Origin: Streptomyces venezuelae
GTDB lineage: Bacteria; Actinomycetota; Actinomycetes; Streptomycetales; Streptomycetaceae
DNA: 64,000 nt
Reading direction: 5' to 3'
Assembly (NCBI RefSeq): GCF_008642355.1
Contig: NZ_CP029193.1
Coordinates: forward strand, 1,326,001 to 1,390,000
In this document: positions 45,274-57,367 of the stretch, in pieces
How positions within the stretch are numbered: the first letter of the stretch is position 1
How the letters are laid out: every line of letters begins with the position of its first letter
The notes under the pieces: model-generated
Databases searched by the model: none
What the model was told of the DNA's origin: nothing
The model's input: the letters and a program-made list of their open reading frames with translations, nothing else
Made by a program: the position numbers and the translations under genes

Positions 45274-46206
45274 ATGAGCAAGGTCGAGGAGTTCGAGGAG
45301 CTGCGGCCGCTGCTGTTCTCGATCGCGTACCGGATACTCGGCAGCGTCGGCGAGGCCGAGGACGCGGTGCAGGAGACATGGCTGCGCTTCGACGGCTCCA
45401 CGACCCGGCCCGCGTCGGCCAAGGCGTATCTGTCCGCCGCGGTCACGCGGATCGCCATCGACGTACTGCGGTCGGCGCGGGTGCGGCGGGAGCAGTACGT
45501 CGGTCCGTGGTTCCCCGAGCCGCTCCTGAACGATCCGTACCAGGATCCGGCGCGGGCGGCGGAGCTCGCCGAGTCGGTGTCGATGGCCGCGCTCGTCCTC
45601 CTCGAGCGGCTCAGTCCGCTGGAACGGGCCGTGTTCGTGCTGCGGGACGTGTTCGGCTTCGAGTTCGACGAGGTCGCCGAGGCCGTGGAACGGTCCCAGG
45701 CGGCGTGCCGGCAGCTGCTCGTGCGGGCGCGGCGGCACATGCGGGCGGGGCAGCCGCGGTTCGCCGCGGCGCGCGACGAGCGGGAGAGACTGGCGTCCCG
45801 CTTCTTCGACGCGCTGAGCGAGGGCAACGTGGCCGGGCTGCGGGAACTGCTCTCCGCCGAGGTGTCGATGATCGGCGACAGCGGCGGTCACGGCCCGCAG
45901 CTGTCCAAGCCACTCGCCGGCCCGGACAACGTGACCCGGGTGCTGGCGATGGCGTTCCCGCGGATGGCCAAGATCGGCGTGACGTACGTGACGTACGAGA
46001 TCAACAGCCGGCCCGGCGCGGTCTTTCGCGACCGCGACGGCAAGGTCGTCCACACGCTGGGCCTCGACGTGGTCGACGGACGGATCCAGATGATCCGTCT
46101 CGTCGTCAACCCCGAGAAGCTGCGGCACCTGGGGCCGACGGCGGACATCTGGGCCATCGACCACGCGACGCGGCACGCGCACCGGCTCCCGCGGTCGCCG
46201 GAGTAG
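45274..46206 (+). CDS. sigJ: ECF41 (SigJ-like) sigma factor with SnoaL-like C-terminal domain
   Basis: A 310-residue sigma factor. Region 2 (RILGSVGEAEDAVQETWLRF), region 4 (FEFDEVAEAVERSQAACRQLLVRAR), and a C-terminal ~120-residue SnoaL/NTF2-like domain that acts as a built-in anti-sigma. The ECF41 marks are seen in modified form: WFPEP for WLPEP, DSGGHGPQ for DGGGK, and NPEKL for NPDKL. ATG 45274 has GGGGGG upstream; ATG 45262 adds four residues. Confidence 0.9.
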   Translation: MSKVEEFEELRPLLFSIAYRILGSVGEAEDAVQETWLRFDGSTTRPASAKAYLSAAVTRIAIDVLRSARVRREQYVGPWFPEPLLNDPYQDPARAAELAESVSMAALVLLERLSPLERAVFVLRDVFGFEFDEVAEAVERSQAACRQLLVRARRHMRAGQPRFAAARDERERLASRFFDALSEGNVAGLRELLSAEVSMIGDSGGHGPQLSKPLAGPDNVTRVLAMAFPRMAKIGVTYVTYEINSRPGAVFRDRDGKVVHTLGLDVVDGRIQMIRLVVNPEKLRHLGPTADIWAIDHATRHAHRLPRSPE

Positions 46207-46245
46207 GTGGCCGCGCGCGGGCCTGGAGCGTTGAGCCGGAGCGGA

Positions 46246-46308
46246 GGGCCCGGATGCTTCCGGGCCCGTCCGGGTCGCGGAGCGCGGCACCCGCGACCCG
46301 GACGGGCC
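46246..46308 (+). terminator. two alternative hairpins after sigJ
   Basis: An 8-bp stem (46246-46253 with 46260-46267) and an 18-bp perfect stem (46263-46280 with 46291-46308) share bases, so only one can form at a time. Confidence 0.75.
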
Positions 46309-46399
46309 GTTCGAGGTCACCGCGTTCGGCACGACGCACCCCGTCAGGTGAGGACGGCCGGGCCCGCGTGGGAGCCGGCGCGCGAACCGGCCGCACCGC

Positions 46400-46816
46400 T
46401 CAGGCGCGCGGGTCCTCGCCGCGTGCCGCCCGCTTCTCGGCCTGCTCGGCCTGCTTCTCCTTGATCCGTGCCGTGTCCTTGCGCACCTCGGCCTGCGTGG
46501 CGCGCTCCTGGCGCAGCCAGCCGGGCTGCTCCTCCTTCAACGCGTCGATCTGCTCCGTGGTGAGCGGCTCGGTCACCCCGCCGCGCGCGAGGCCCGCGAT
46601 GGAGACGCCGAGCTTGGCCGCGACGACGGGACGCGGGTGCGGGCCGTTGCGCCGCAGCTCCTGGAGCCACTCGGGCGGGTCGGCCTGCAGCGCGTTGAGC
46701 TCGCTGCGCGAGACGACACCCTCCTGGAACTCTGCGGGTGTGGCCTGGAGGTACACACCCAGCTTCTTCGCCGCGGTCGCGGGCTTCATGGTCTGGGTGG
46801 TCTGGTGCGACGTCAT
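46400..46816 (-). CDS. DUF5997-family protein
   Basis: A 138-residue protein of a widespread actinobacterial family without known function. Two KLGV-containing segments (TAAKKLGVYL near 15 and VVAAKLGVSIAGLARGG near 70) look like helix-turn-helix beginnings. The C-terminal ~35 residues form a charged helix (RKDTARIKEKQAEQAEKRAA). It is divergent from a LysR-type effector-domain gene, 57 bp away. ATG 46816 has only a weak ribosome site. Confidence 0.85.
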   Translation of the reverse strand: MTSHQTTQTMKPATAAKKLGVYLQATPAEFQEGVVSRSELNALQADPPEWLQELRRNGPHPRPVVAAKLGVSIAGLARGGVTEPLTTEQIDALKEEQPGWLRQERATQAEVRKDTARIKEKQAEQAEKRAARGEDPRA

Positions 46817-46873
46817 GGGTCCAGGGTATCGAGCATGTGCGCGGGTCCCGACCACGGCGGGTAGCCTGGCGAG

Positions 46874-47665
46874 GTGACAGGCTCGGAAGTATCCCCTTCG
46901 TTCCGGCTCGCCTACGTCCCGGGGGTGACGCCCGCCAAGTGGGTGCGTATCTGGAACGAGCGGCAGCCCGACGTCCCGCTGACCCTCCACACCGTGGCCG
47001 CCGCCGAGGCGCCCGACGTGCTGCGGGCGGGTGACGCCGACGCCGGTTTCGTACGGCTGCCCATCGACCGTACGGACCTCAGCGCGATTCCGCTCTACAC
47101 CGAGACGACGGTCGTCGTGGCCCCCAAGGACCACGTCGTCGCCGCGGTCGACGAGGTGTCCGTCGACGATCTCGCCGACGAGGTCGTCTTCCACCCGCTG
47201 GACGAGACGCTGGAGTGGGAGAAGCGGCCCGGCCTGCCCGCGTACGAGCGTCCCGCGACGACCGAGGACGCGGTGGAGCTGGTGGCGGCGGGCGTGGGCC
47301 TCCTGGTCGTACCGCAGTCGCTGGCCCGCCTGTACCACCGCAAGGACCTCACCTACCGGCCCGTCACGGGTGCGCCGGAGTCGCGCGTCGCCCTGTCCTG
47401 GCCGGAGGCGGAGACGACGGACCTGGTCGAGGACTTCATCGGGATCGTCCGCGGCCGGACGGTCAACAGCTCCCGGGGCCGCGCCCAGAACCCGCCGAAG
47501 GGCAAGGGAGCGGGCACGGACAAGGACGTGGCCAGGGCGAAGGCCGCTCAGGCGGCCAAGGCCAAGCGGAAGCCGGGCGCGCCGTCGGGGAAGCCGAAGG
47601 GCAAGGGCGGCCGCCCCGCCGGCTCCGGCGCCGCCAAGCGCGGCAAGCCCCGCCGCCGCTCCTAG
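46874..47665 (+). CDS. LysR-type effector domain without DNA-binding domain
   Basis: A 263-residue protein. Residues ~10-200 match the periplasmic-binding-like effector domain of LysR regulators (LRAGDADAGFVRLPID, ETTVVVAPKDHVVA, VAAGVGLLVVPQSLARLY). There is no winged-helix domain at the N-terminus and no room for one. The last ~60 residues are Lys/Arg/Ala/Gly-rich (KAAQAAKAKRKPG) and might bind nucleic acid loosely. The neighbour DUF5997 could supply the DNA-binding part. GTG 46874. Confidence 0.85.
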   Translation: MTGSEVSPSFRLAYVPGVTPAKWVRIWNERQPDVPLTLHTVAAAEAPDVLRAGDADAGFVRLPIDRTDLSAIPLYTETTVVVAPKDHVVAAVDEVSVDDLADEVVFHPLDETLEWEKRPGLPAYERPATTEDAVELVAAGVGLLVVPQSLARLYHRKDLTYRPVTGAPESRVALSWPEAETTDLVEDFIGIVRGRTVNSSRGRAQNPPKGKGAGTDKDVARAKAAQAAKAKRKPGAPSGKPKGKGGRPAGSGAAKRGKPRRRS

Positions 47666-47678
47666 GACCGATGACGAG

Positions 47679-47710
47679 GAGGGGCCTCCCGCCGCGGCGG
47701 GAGGCCCCTC
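47679..47710. terminator. bidirectional terminator
   Basis: A perfect 14-bp stem (47679-47692 with 47697-47710) and TCTT, between the convergent LysR-like and icd genes. Confidence 0.85.
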
Positions 47711-47751
47711 TCTTGTGATGCCGCGTCACGGCCGCATCAGAAGACCGGACG

Positions 47752-50098
<2,347 letters not shown>

Positions 50099-50099
<1 letters not shown>

Positions 50100-50695
50100 T
50101 GAACGAACGGGATGATCAGGAAGCGGGACTGCGGGCCCGGCTCGTGGACGTGGGCGTCGAGCTCGTGGCGACGCGGGGGGTGCAGGCGCTGACCCTGCGG
50201 GAGATCGCGCGCAGGGCGGGCGTCTCGCACGGCGCGCCCCGGCGGTACTTCCCCACGCATGTGTCGCTGCTCTCCGCCATCGCGCGGCGGGGCTTCGGGG
50301 AGTTGGCCGTCGAGGTGGGGAAGGCGGTGGGCGAGGGTCCCGACGAAGACGCCCGCGCGCGGCTGCGTGCCCTGAGCCGCGCCTACCTCGGCTTCGCCGT
50401 GACCCACCGCGGCATGTTCGAGCTGATGTTCCGCCACGACCTTCTGGAGAGCGATCGGCTCGGGCTACGGGAGACCAGCCTCCCCCTCTTCGACGTCCTG
50501 GCCGGCCTGGTCGCCGAGGCCCGCCCCGCGTCCGGCGCCGGAGCACGGGTCGTCGCGGGCGCGCTCTGGGCGAACCTGCACGGCATCGCGCAACTGTGGG
50601 GGTGGGGCAGTCTGCGCCTCGCGACGGGTGCGGAGGACGTGGAGGCGCTGCTCGACGCGGCCCTCGACGCACATCTCGGGCCGGAGGCCTCGTGA
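50099..50695 (+). CDS. TetR-family repressor of the second MFS pump
   Basis: A 198-residue regulator. The helix-turn-helix is TLREIARRAGVSHGAPRRYFPTHVSLL. The C-terminal domain is of the TetR_C33-like kind (AVTHRGMFELMFRHDLL). It presumably represses itself and the MFS gene, whose GTG overlaps its stop (GTGA). ATG 50099 is preferred; GTG 50093 is possible. There is no ribosome site before it, so the mRNA may be leaderless. Confidence 0.9.
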
Positions 50696-52146
50696 CATCC
50701 ACTACGGAGATACCGGCCCCGGAGATCCGGGCCACAGGGGTCCGGCGCCGGCTCACCCTCGCCTGCAGTGTCGTCGGAGCCATGCTCGTCGCGTTGGACG
50801 GCACCGCGCTGACCGTCGCCCAGCCGTCCCTGCAACGCGACCTCGATGCCTCCTTCGCCCAGGTGCAGTGGACGAGCACCGGCTATCTGATCGCCGTGGC
50901 GAGCCTGCTCGTCTTCGCCGGACGGCTCGGCGACCGGTACGGGCACGGGCGGCTCTTCGCCGTGGGAACGCTCGGGTTCGCCGCGGCGTCGGCCGGGGTC
51001 GGCCTCGCGCCGGGTGTCGGCTGGGTGATCGCGCTGCGCGTGGCCCAGGGAGTGTTCGGGGCGCTGTCGCAGCCCGCGACGCTCGGGATGCTGCGGGCCG
51101 CGTTCCCGCCGGACCGGCTGGGGATGCCGATCGCGCTGCGGATGAGCGCGATCGGGCTCGCGGCGGCCACGGGGCCACTGGTCGGCGGGGCGCTCGCCGC
51201 GCATCTGGGCTGGCGCTCGGTGTTCTTCCTGAGCGCGGTGCCCGCGGTGGTGACCGGCGTACTCGCGCTCGTGGTGCGCGTACCGGCGGTACGCGGCGCG
51301 ACTCCCGCGCCCGGCCTCGACCTGCCCGGCGCCGGGCTGCTCGCGGTGACGCCGGCCTGCCTCGTCCACACCCTCGTCACGGTGCCGGAGCGGGGGTGGA
51401 CGACGACCGCCGTGGCGGGGCTCGCTGTGGCGGCCGTCGCGGGAGGCGTGTTCGTACGTCACGAGAGGCGTGCCGCGAGCCCGCTGGTGCCGCCGCGGCT
51501 GCTCCGCGCCCCCGGGGTCGGGGCCGCGCTCGGCATCCTCGTCGCGGCGTCCGCGGCGATGTTCGGGGCGCTCTTCGTCGGCACGTACTTCCTCCAGGAC
51601 GTCCTGGGCCTCGACCCGCTGGACTGTGCGCTGAGGGCGCTGCCGCTCGCCGTGATGATGGTGGTGAGCGCGCCGCTCGCAGCCGTGGTGCTGCGCAGGC
51701 AGGGGCCACGGCGGACGATCACGGCGGCCATGACGGTGCTCGCCGCGGGGATCCTGGCCCTGTCGCGCCTGGACGCGGCGTCGGGGCCGGTGGCGACCGG
51801 TACGGGCTTCTTCCTGGTCGGGGCGGGGTTCGGGACGGTGATGGTCGCGGCGACGGCGGTCGTCGTACGCCACGCCCCGGTGGCCGACGCGGGGGTGGCG
51901 GGCGGTCTCCAGCAGACGGCGATGAACGTGGGCCCGACGGTGGGGATCGCCGCGGCGACGACCTTGATGACCGCGCTCGCCCCCCGCACGGGGACCGACG
52001 GTTCGCCTTGGCCGGACACCGCGTTCCTCGCGGCGATGCCGTCCACGCTCACCGCGCTGGCGGCGGTGGCAGCGTTCGGCGCCGCGGTGGCGACGCGACT
52101 GCCCCGCCACACCGCGCCACGCCCCGGGCACCCGGCCCCGGCCTAG
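50692..52146 (+). CDS. DHA2-type MFS transporter
   Basis: A 484-residue efflux pump with 14 predicted helices. Motifs: VALDGTALTVAQPSLQ, GRLGDRYGHGR (motif A), and GLAAATGPLVGGALA (motif C). The GTG start has GGAGG upstream and overlaps the tetR stop by 4 bp. Its stop overlaps the convergent serine hydrolase stop by 4 bp. The drug is unknown. Confidence 0.92.
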   Translation: MTSTTEIPAPEIRATGVRRRLTLACSVVGAMLVALDGTALTVAQPSLQRDLDASFAQVQWTSTGYLIAVASLLVFAGRLGDRYGHGRLFAVGTLGFAAASAGVGLAPGVGWVIALRVAQGVFGALSQPATLGMLRAAFPPDRLGMPIALRMSAIGLAAATGPLVGGALAAHLGWRSVFFLSAVPAVVTGVLALVVRVPAVRGATPAPGLDLPGAGLLAVTPACLVHTLVTVPERGWTTTAVAGLAVAAVAGGVFVRHERRAASPLVPPRLLRAPGVGAALGILVAASAAMFGALFVGTYFLQDVLGLDPLDCALRALPLAVMMVVSAPLAAVVLRRQGPRRTITAAMTVLAAGILALSRLDAASGPVATGTGFFLVGAGFGTVMVAATAVVVRHAPVADAGVAGGLQQTAMNVGPTVGIAAATTLMTALAPRTGTDGSPWPDTAFLAAMPSTLTALAAVAAFGAAVATRLPRHTAPRPGHPAPA

Positions 52147-53351
52147 AACCCCGCCTTCAGCACCTCCTCCACCATCCGCAGCGCCGCCCGTGCCTGGCGT
52201 CGGTGTGTCTCCTCGTTCTCCAGGCGCAGGGTGAACGCCGCGGTGGTCACCGCCGTCGCGCCGTCCGGGGTCACGCCGCCCTCGCTGACGAAGCCGAGAC
52301 TCGTGCCGCCGTGGAACCAGAGGCCGTCCGCGCGGCCGGCCAGGGGGCGGGAGGCGATGCCGAGGCCGTAGCGGACGCCGTCGGCAGGGACCCAGTCGCG
52401 GACCGGCACCGTCGACTTCATCGCCGCCAGCTGCGCCGGGCGCAGCAGTCGGCCACCGAGGAGCGCGCGCAGGAAGACGCCGTGGTCGTGCGTCGTCGAG
52501 ATGAGGCAGCCGTCCGCGCCCCCGCCGAAGCCGAGCGTGGTCTCGGTCGGACGCGTCTCCTCCGGGAAGTACGTGTAGCCCGTCGCCGTCGGTTGCGGCA
52601 CGTACGACGAGGTCCCGGGGATGAGCGTGTGGCGCAGGCCGAGCGGTTCGATGATGCGCTCGTGGACCTCCTGGGCCCAGGGGTGCCCGGTGACCGCCTC
52701 GATCAGCATCCCGGCGACGATGTAGTTGGTGTTGGAGTATCCCCAGCGCCGCTCCCCCACCGGGTCGGCCGCGTCGGGCAGCCACTGCGGGGGTTCGGCG
52801 AGGGCCGCCGCCAGCTGTTCCTTCGGCGACTGCGAGCGGAAGCGGTTGCGCCGGTACGCGTCGGGGGTGAAGTCGCCGCTCTCCGCCGTGATGTATTCGT
52901 TGAGGCCGCTGGTCTGCCGCAGCAGGTTGGTGACGGTGATCCGGCGCCCGTCGTTTCCGTGGCCGCGGACCGCGCCGGGCAGCCAGCGCTCCACGGTGTC
53001 CGTCAGCTTCAGCCGCCCCTCTCCGACCAGTTGCAGGACGACGGTCGCCGTGTACGTCTTCGTGTCGCTGCCGATGCGGTAGTACGCGCCCCACGGCACC
53101 GGGCCCTTCCCCGGGGCTTCGAGGTCGGCGACCCCCGCGCGTGCGGTGGTGCGGCCGCGTGCGTCCTGCACCTCGGCGAGGACTCCGCTCGCCCCGGTGG
53201 CGTGGATGGCGTCGACGCCGCGCTGGAGGGCGCGGCCACGCCGGCCGTGCGGGGGACGCGGAGCTCTGGCCGAGGCGGGGGCCGCCGCCGTCCCCGCGAG
53301 GAGTGCCGCCGCGGCCGCTGTGAGGCCCGTGCGCCTGCTGATCTCGTTCAC
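52143..53351 (-). CDS. secreted serine hydrolase, beta-lactamase/DD-peptidase fold
   Basis: A 402-residue class C-type hydrolase. A Tat-like signal ([17 protein letters not shown]) precedes the active-site tetrad SDTK (95-98), YSN (205-207) and HGGTS (near 344). It could be a D,D-peptidase or esterase. The GTG overlaps the preceding gene by 4 bp (GTGA), so it is co-expressed with the alpha/beta hydrolase upstream. Confidence 0.88.
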   Translation of the reverse strand: MNEISRRTGLTAAAAALLAGTAAAPASARAPRPPHGRRGRALQRGVDAIHATGASGVLAEVQDARGRTTARAGVADLEAPGKGPVPWGAYYRIGSDTKTYTATVVLQLVGEGRLKLTDTVERWLPGAVRGHGNDGRRITVTNLLRQTSGLNEYITAESGDFTPDAYRRNRFRSQSPKEQLAAALAEPPQWLPDAADPVGERRWGYSNTNYIVAGMLIEAVTGHPWAQEVHERIIEPLGLRHTLIPGTSSYVPQPTATGYTYFPEETRPTETTLGFGGGADGCLISTTHDHGVFLRALLGGRLLRPAQLAAMKSTVPVRDWVPADGVRYGLGIASRPLAGRADGLWFHGGTSLGFVSEGGVTPDGATAVTTAAFTLRLENEETHRRQARAALRMVEEVLKAGF

Positions 53352-54877
53352 TGGGTCTTCTCCGTCGTCTTCAGGTTCGGCTTCAGGTTCGGCTTCGCGC
53401 ACGTGATGTCCGCCCTGGGCAGCTCGCCGTCGCGCAGGTAGGTGTTCACGGCACCGTCGGCGCACGGGACGGGGGTGAGGCCGCTGGTGCCGCGTCCGTA
53501 GACGCCGTGGGAGCGGATGTCCGCCGTGACGAGGCGGGATCCCCTGAGCTTCTTGTGCAGCGCCAGAGCGCCCTCGTACGGGACGTTGTTGTCGTACTTG
53601 GCCTGCAGCAGCAGGACGGGCACGTCGTTGCGGATCCGCGTGCCGGGTTCGCGGGGTTCGGTCCCCCAGAACGCGCAGGGCGCGATCATTCCGTTGACGT
53701 ACGGCCCGAAGACCGGCTGCGTGGCGCGGCTGCGCTGCATGTTCTTCCAGTACGTCGCCGGCTTCTTCGGCCAGCCGCCGGCCGGCCAGCCCCCGTCGCC
53801 GCACATGAAGATCGCGCCGCCGGTCATGCTGTCCGCCAGCTCGGGTGACGAGAGGAGGTCGAGGAGCCCGCTCAGCGCGGGCCCCGGTTCGAACTCCTCG
53901 CCCGCGGCGGCCTTCTTCACGTCGTCCACGACGCTGACGAGTTGAGGGTCGTACTCCTCGTGTTGCACGAGTTGCTTGAGGAGAATCCGCAGCAGCGGGG
54001 CATCGAGGCGCACGTTTTTCACCGGGATGGGGTGCCGCTCCGCCCGCGCGAGGAGCTTCAGGACGTCGTCGCGTACGTGGCCGCCGAGCCCGTCGAGCGC
54101 CGCCTCCGCGGGCGCGCCCGACCGCTGGAACAGTTCGTACTGCGTGGCCGCCGGGTCGGTCGAGGAGTCCAGGACGATGCGGTCGCTCCGGTGCGGGAAC
54201 AGCTGGGTGTAGACGGCGCCCAGATCGGCGCCGTACGAGATGCCGTAGTACGACAGTCTGCGCTCGCCGAGCGCCTCGCGGATGGCGTCCATGTCGCGGG
54301 CGACGTTCCTGGTCGAGGCGTGCGGCAGCAGCTCGGCGTTGTCGCCGTGCTCCTGGCATCGGCGTGCGGTGTCGCGGGCGGACCGCACCGACTTCCCGAA
54401 GTCCCGGCGTGGGGTGGTGGTTTCGGCGGGCGGCGCGGGCTGCGGGGCTTCGCCGCAGGTGAGGGGGGTGCTTTCGCCGAGGAAGCGCGGGTCGAAGCCG
54501 ATGAGGTCGTAGTGGTCGGCGACATCCTTCAACGCGGGCCGCAGGGCGAGGGTGTTGGCGAGACCCGTGCCGCCGGGCCCGCCGGGGTTGGAGAGCAGGA
54601 TGCCGCGCCGCTCCCCGGACGACTTCGCCCTGATGCGGGAGACGGCGATGTCGATCGTACGGCCGCGGGGGTCCGCGTAGTCGAGGGGTACGGCCACCTT
54701 CGCGCACTCCGCGCCCGCCTCGTTCAGCTCCTTCTGCTCCGCGGAGCAGGGGCCCCAACCGACCGCGGACCTGACCGGCTTCGGCGCCCCGGACCCGGGC
54801 AGGTCCGCGGCGGCCCCCGGGCCCGCGAGCAACCCGACGAGGCCCAGGCCCGCGGTGACTGCTGACACGACGCGCAT
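53348..54877 (-). CDS. secreted tripeptidyl aminopeptidase-like alpha/beta hydrolase
   Basis: A 509-residue secreted hydrolase. The signal peptide ends near residue 24. The oxyanion segment is [12 protein letters not shown], the nucleophile elbow GISYG (Ser214), the Asp in [16 protein letters not shown] and the His in IRSHGVYG. These match the SlpD/tripeptidyl-aminopeptidase family of Streptomyces. The C-terminus carries a short repeat (NLKPNLK). ATG 54877 has AAGGAG upstream. Confidence 0.9.
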   Translation of the reverse strand: MRVVSAVTAGLGLVGLLAGPGAAADLPGSGAPKPVRSAVGWGPCSAEQKELNEAGAECAKVAVPLDYADPRGRTIDIAVSRIRAKSSGERRGILLSNPGGPGGTGLANTLALRPALKDVADHYDLIGFDPRFLGESTPLTCGEAPQPAPPAETTTPRRDFGKSVRSARDTARRCQEHGDNAELLPHASTRNVARDMDAIREALGERRLSYYGISYGADLGAVYTQLFPHRSDRIVLDSSTDPAATQYELFQRSGAPAEAALDGLGGHVRDDVLKLLARAERHPIPVKNVRLDAPLLRILLKQLVQHEEYDPQLVSVVDDVKKAAAGEEFEPGPALSGLLDLLSSPELADSMTGGAIFMCGDGGWPAGGWPKKPATYWKNMQRSRATQPVFGPYVNGMIAPCAFWGTEPREPGTRIRNDVPVLLLQAKYDNNVPYEGALALHKKLRGSRLVTADIRSHGVYGRGTSGLTPVPCADGAVNTYLRDGELPRADITCAKPNLKPNLKTTEKTQ

Positions 54878-55008
54878 CGCGCTCCTTGGTTCGACGGGAA
54901 GTGATCACCACGTTAGGAACGCGCGCGCCGCCGGACCATCGGGCTACCGGGCCGGACCGCCCGGGGGAAATCCCCCCGACAAGGCCCGGGTTCGCCGTAG
55001 GCCTCGCC

Positions 55009-55039
55009 TTGACCTGGAGTCCGCTCCAGCTCCTACTGT
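55009..55039 (+). promoter_or_regulatory. MerR-type promoter with 19-bp spacer
   Basis: -35 TTGACC (55009-55014), 19-bp spacer with the dyad CTGGAG-tccg-CTCCAG (55014-55029), -10 TACTGT (55034-55039). Over-long spacers with a central dyad are the hallmark of MerR/SoxR-activated promoters. Confidence 0.8.
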
Positions 55040-55079
55040 CGTCGACGTTCACCGGGCAAGCCCCTCAGGAGGTACCACC

Positions 55080-56087
<1,008 letters not shown>

Positions 56088-56112
56088 ACAAGAAGACAAG
56101 TAGCCTGCACGC

Positions 56113-56634
56113 ATGACCGTGCCCGTGCCCGCACCCGTGCCCTCGGACCTCACGTTCCACGCCGTCCCCGACGTCCTCGCCCACCTCGCGGGCGGGTGGC
56201 ACGTCGAGCGCACCGTCCGCGATCTCGCGGACGGCTCCGAGGGCCGCTTCACCGGTACGACGTACTTCTCACCGCTGCCCGCCCCGGTCACGGACACCAC
56301 CGGTCTCCTGCACCACGAGTCGGGCACGTTCACCTGGCAGGGAGTGGCGCGGCCCGCCGAGCGCACGCTCCGCTTCCTGCCCGGCGACGGCGGCGCGGGC
56401 ACCGCGCGCGTGGAGTTCGCCGACGGCCGCTTCTTCCACGACCTCGACCTGCGCACGGGCAGCTGGACGACGGACCACCCCTGCGCGGACGATCTCTATC
56501 GCGGCGAGTTCGAGGTGATCGGCGCGGACCGCTGGCGCAGCCGATGGCGGGTCGGCGGCCCCGCCAAGGACCTGCTTCTGGTCACGGAGTACCGACGCGC
56601 ACCATCCAGTCCTCGGGCGCCGGAAGAGGTGTGA
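56113..56634 (+). CDS. DUF6314-family protein
   Basis: A 173-residue protein that looks like a small beta-barrel (lipocalin-like) fold: GGWHVERTVRDL, GRFTGTTYF, GTARVEFADGRFFHDLDL and ADRWRSRWRVGGPAKDLLLVTEYRR. The family is common in actinobacteria and has no known role. Its 3' end overlaps the convergent GNAT gene by 53 bp, which is long for two real genes, but both products look complete. Confidence 0.8.
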   Translation: MTVPVPAPVPSDLTFHAVPDVLAHLAGGWHVERTVRDLADGSEGRFTGTTYFSPLPAPVTDTTGLLHHESGTFTWQGVARPAERTLRFLPGDGGAGTARVEFADGRFFHDLDLRTGSWTTDHPCADDLYRGEFEVIGADRWRSRWRVGGPAKDLLLVTEYRRAPSSPRAPEEV

Positions 56635-57022
56635 AGCCGACCTTCTCGTAGACCCCGTGCGCGTCGTCCGTGGCGAGCAGTGTCCTGCGCAGCCCGAACG
56701 GTTCCAGGTGCGCGCAGACCGCGGTGACGAGCGCGACGCCGAGGCCCTTGCCGCGTACGTCCCGGGAGACGTACACGTCGCAGAGGTAGGCGAACGTGGC
56801 GCGGTCGGTGACCACGCGCGCGTACGCGACCTGTTCGCCCGAAGCCTCCTCGTACACCCCGAAGTTGAGCGACGCGGCCATCGCCGCCTCGTGCTTGTCG
56901 CGGGGGCGTCCGATGGCCCAGTACGCGTCGGTGGAGAGCCAGTGGTGGACGCGGGCGGCGTCGATACGGGCGGCGTCGGCGGATATCTCGTAGCCGTCGG
57001 GTAGCGTGGCGCTTTCGTTCAT
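56582..57022 (-). CDS. GNAT N-acetyltransferase
   Basis: A 146-residue acetyltransferase. The acetyl-CoA loop region is DVYVSRDVRGKGLGVALVTAV, preceded by FAYLCDVYVS, and the end is GVYEKVGFTPLPAPEDWM, typical of the group. ATG 57022 (MNESATLPDG) is chosen; the upstream extension is basic and non-conserved. The substrate is unknown. Confidence 0.85.
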   Translation of the reverse strand: MNESATLPDGYEISADAARIDAARVHHWLSTDAYWAIGRPRDKHEAAMAASLNFGVYEEASGEQVAYARVVTDRATFAYLCDVYVSRDVRGKGLGVALVTAVCAHLEPFGLRRTLLATDDAHGVYEKVGFTPLPAPEDWMVRVGTP

Positions 57023-57101
57023 ACGGGCGAGCCTGGCAGTCACGGCGCCGCGGCGTCGACCGTTTTTCACCAGGTGGCACGGCCGAACGGCGGGGACCTC
57101 A

Positions 57102-57341
57102 GTGGCAGGATCCAGTCGGCGTCGGTCCGATGAGACCGCCCGCGTGCTGCGAGCGGCCGACTGCCGGCCCGTCAGCGAGAAAGCCGGAACCTATCTGTAC
57201 CCGGTCGGCGAGGCCGATCGCCGCGACACCTACCTGGGGATCGCGCCCGACGGCAAGGTCTACGCCGGGATGGACGGCGTCACCCTGCTCGCCGAAACCG
57301 GCGACGAAGCCCTGGAGAAACTCATCGAGGGAATCCGGTGA
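57102..57341 (+). CDS. small hypothetical protein
   Basis: A 79-residue protein starting at GTG 57102. Residues 20-79 look like a small alpha/beta domain (RPVSEKAGTYLYPVG, DTYLGIAPDGKVYAGMDG, EALEKLIEGIR). Codon use is coding-like from about 57150. The start is uncertain. No family is recognised. Confidence 0.6.
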   Translation: MAGSSRRRSDETARVLRAADCRPVSEKAGTYLYPVGEADRRDTYLGIAPDGKVYAGMDGVTLLAETGDEALEKLIEGIR

Positions 57342-57367
57342 AGGCATGACGGTGTGAAGGCGGGCGG

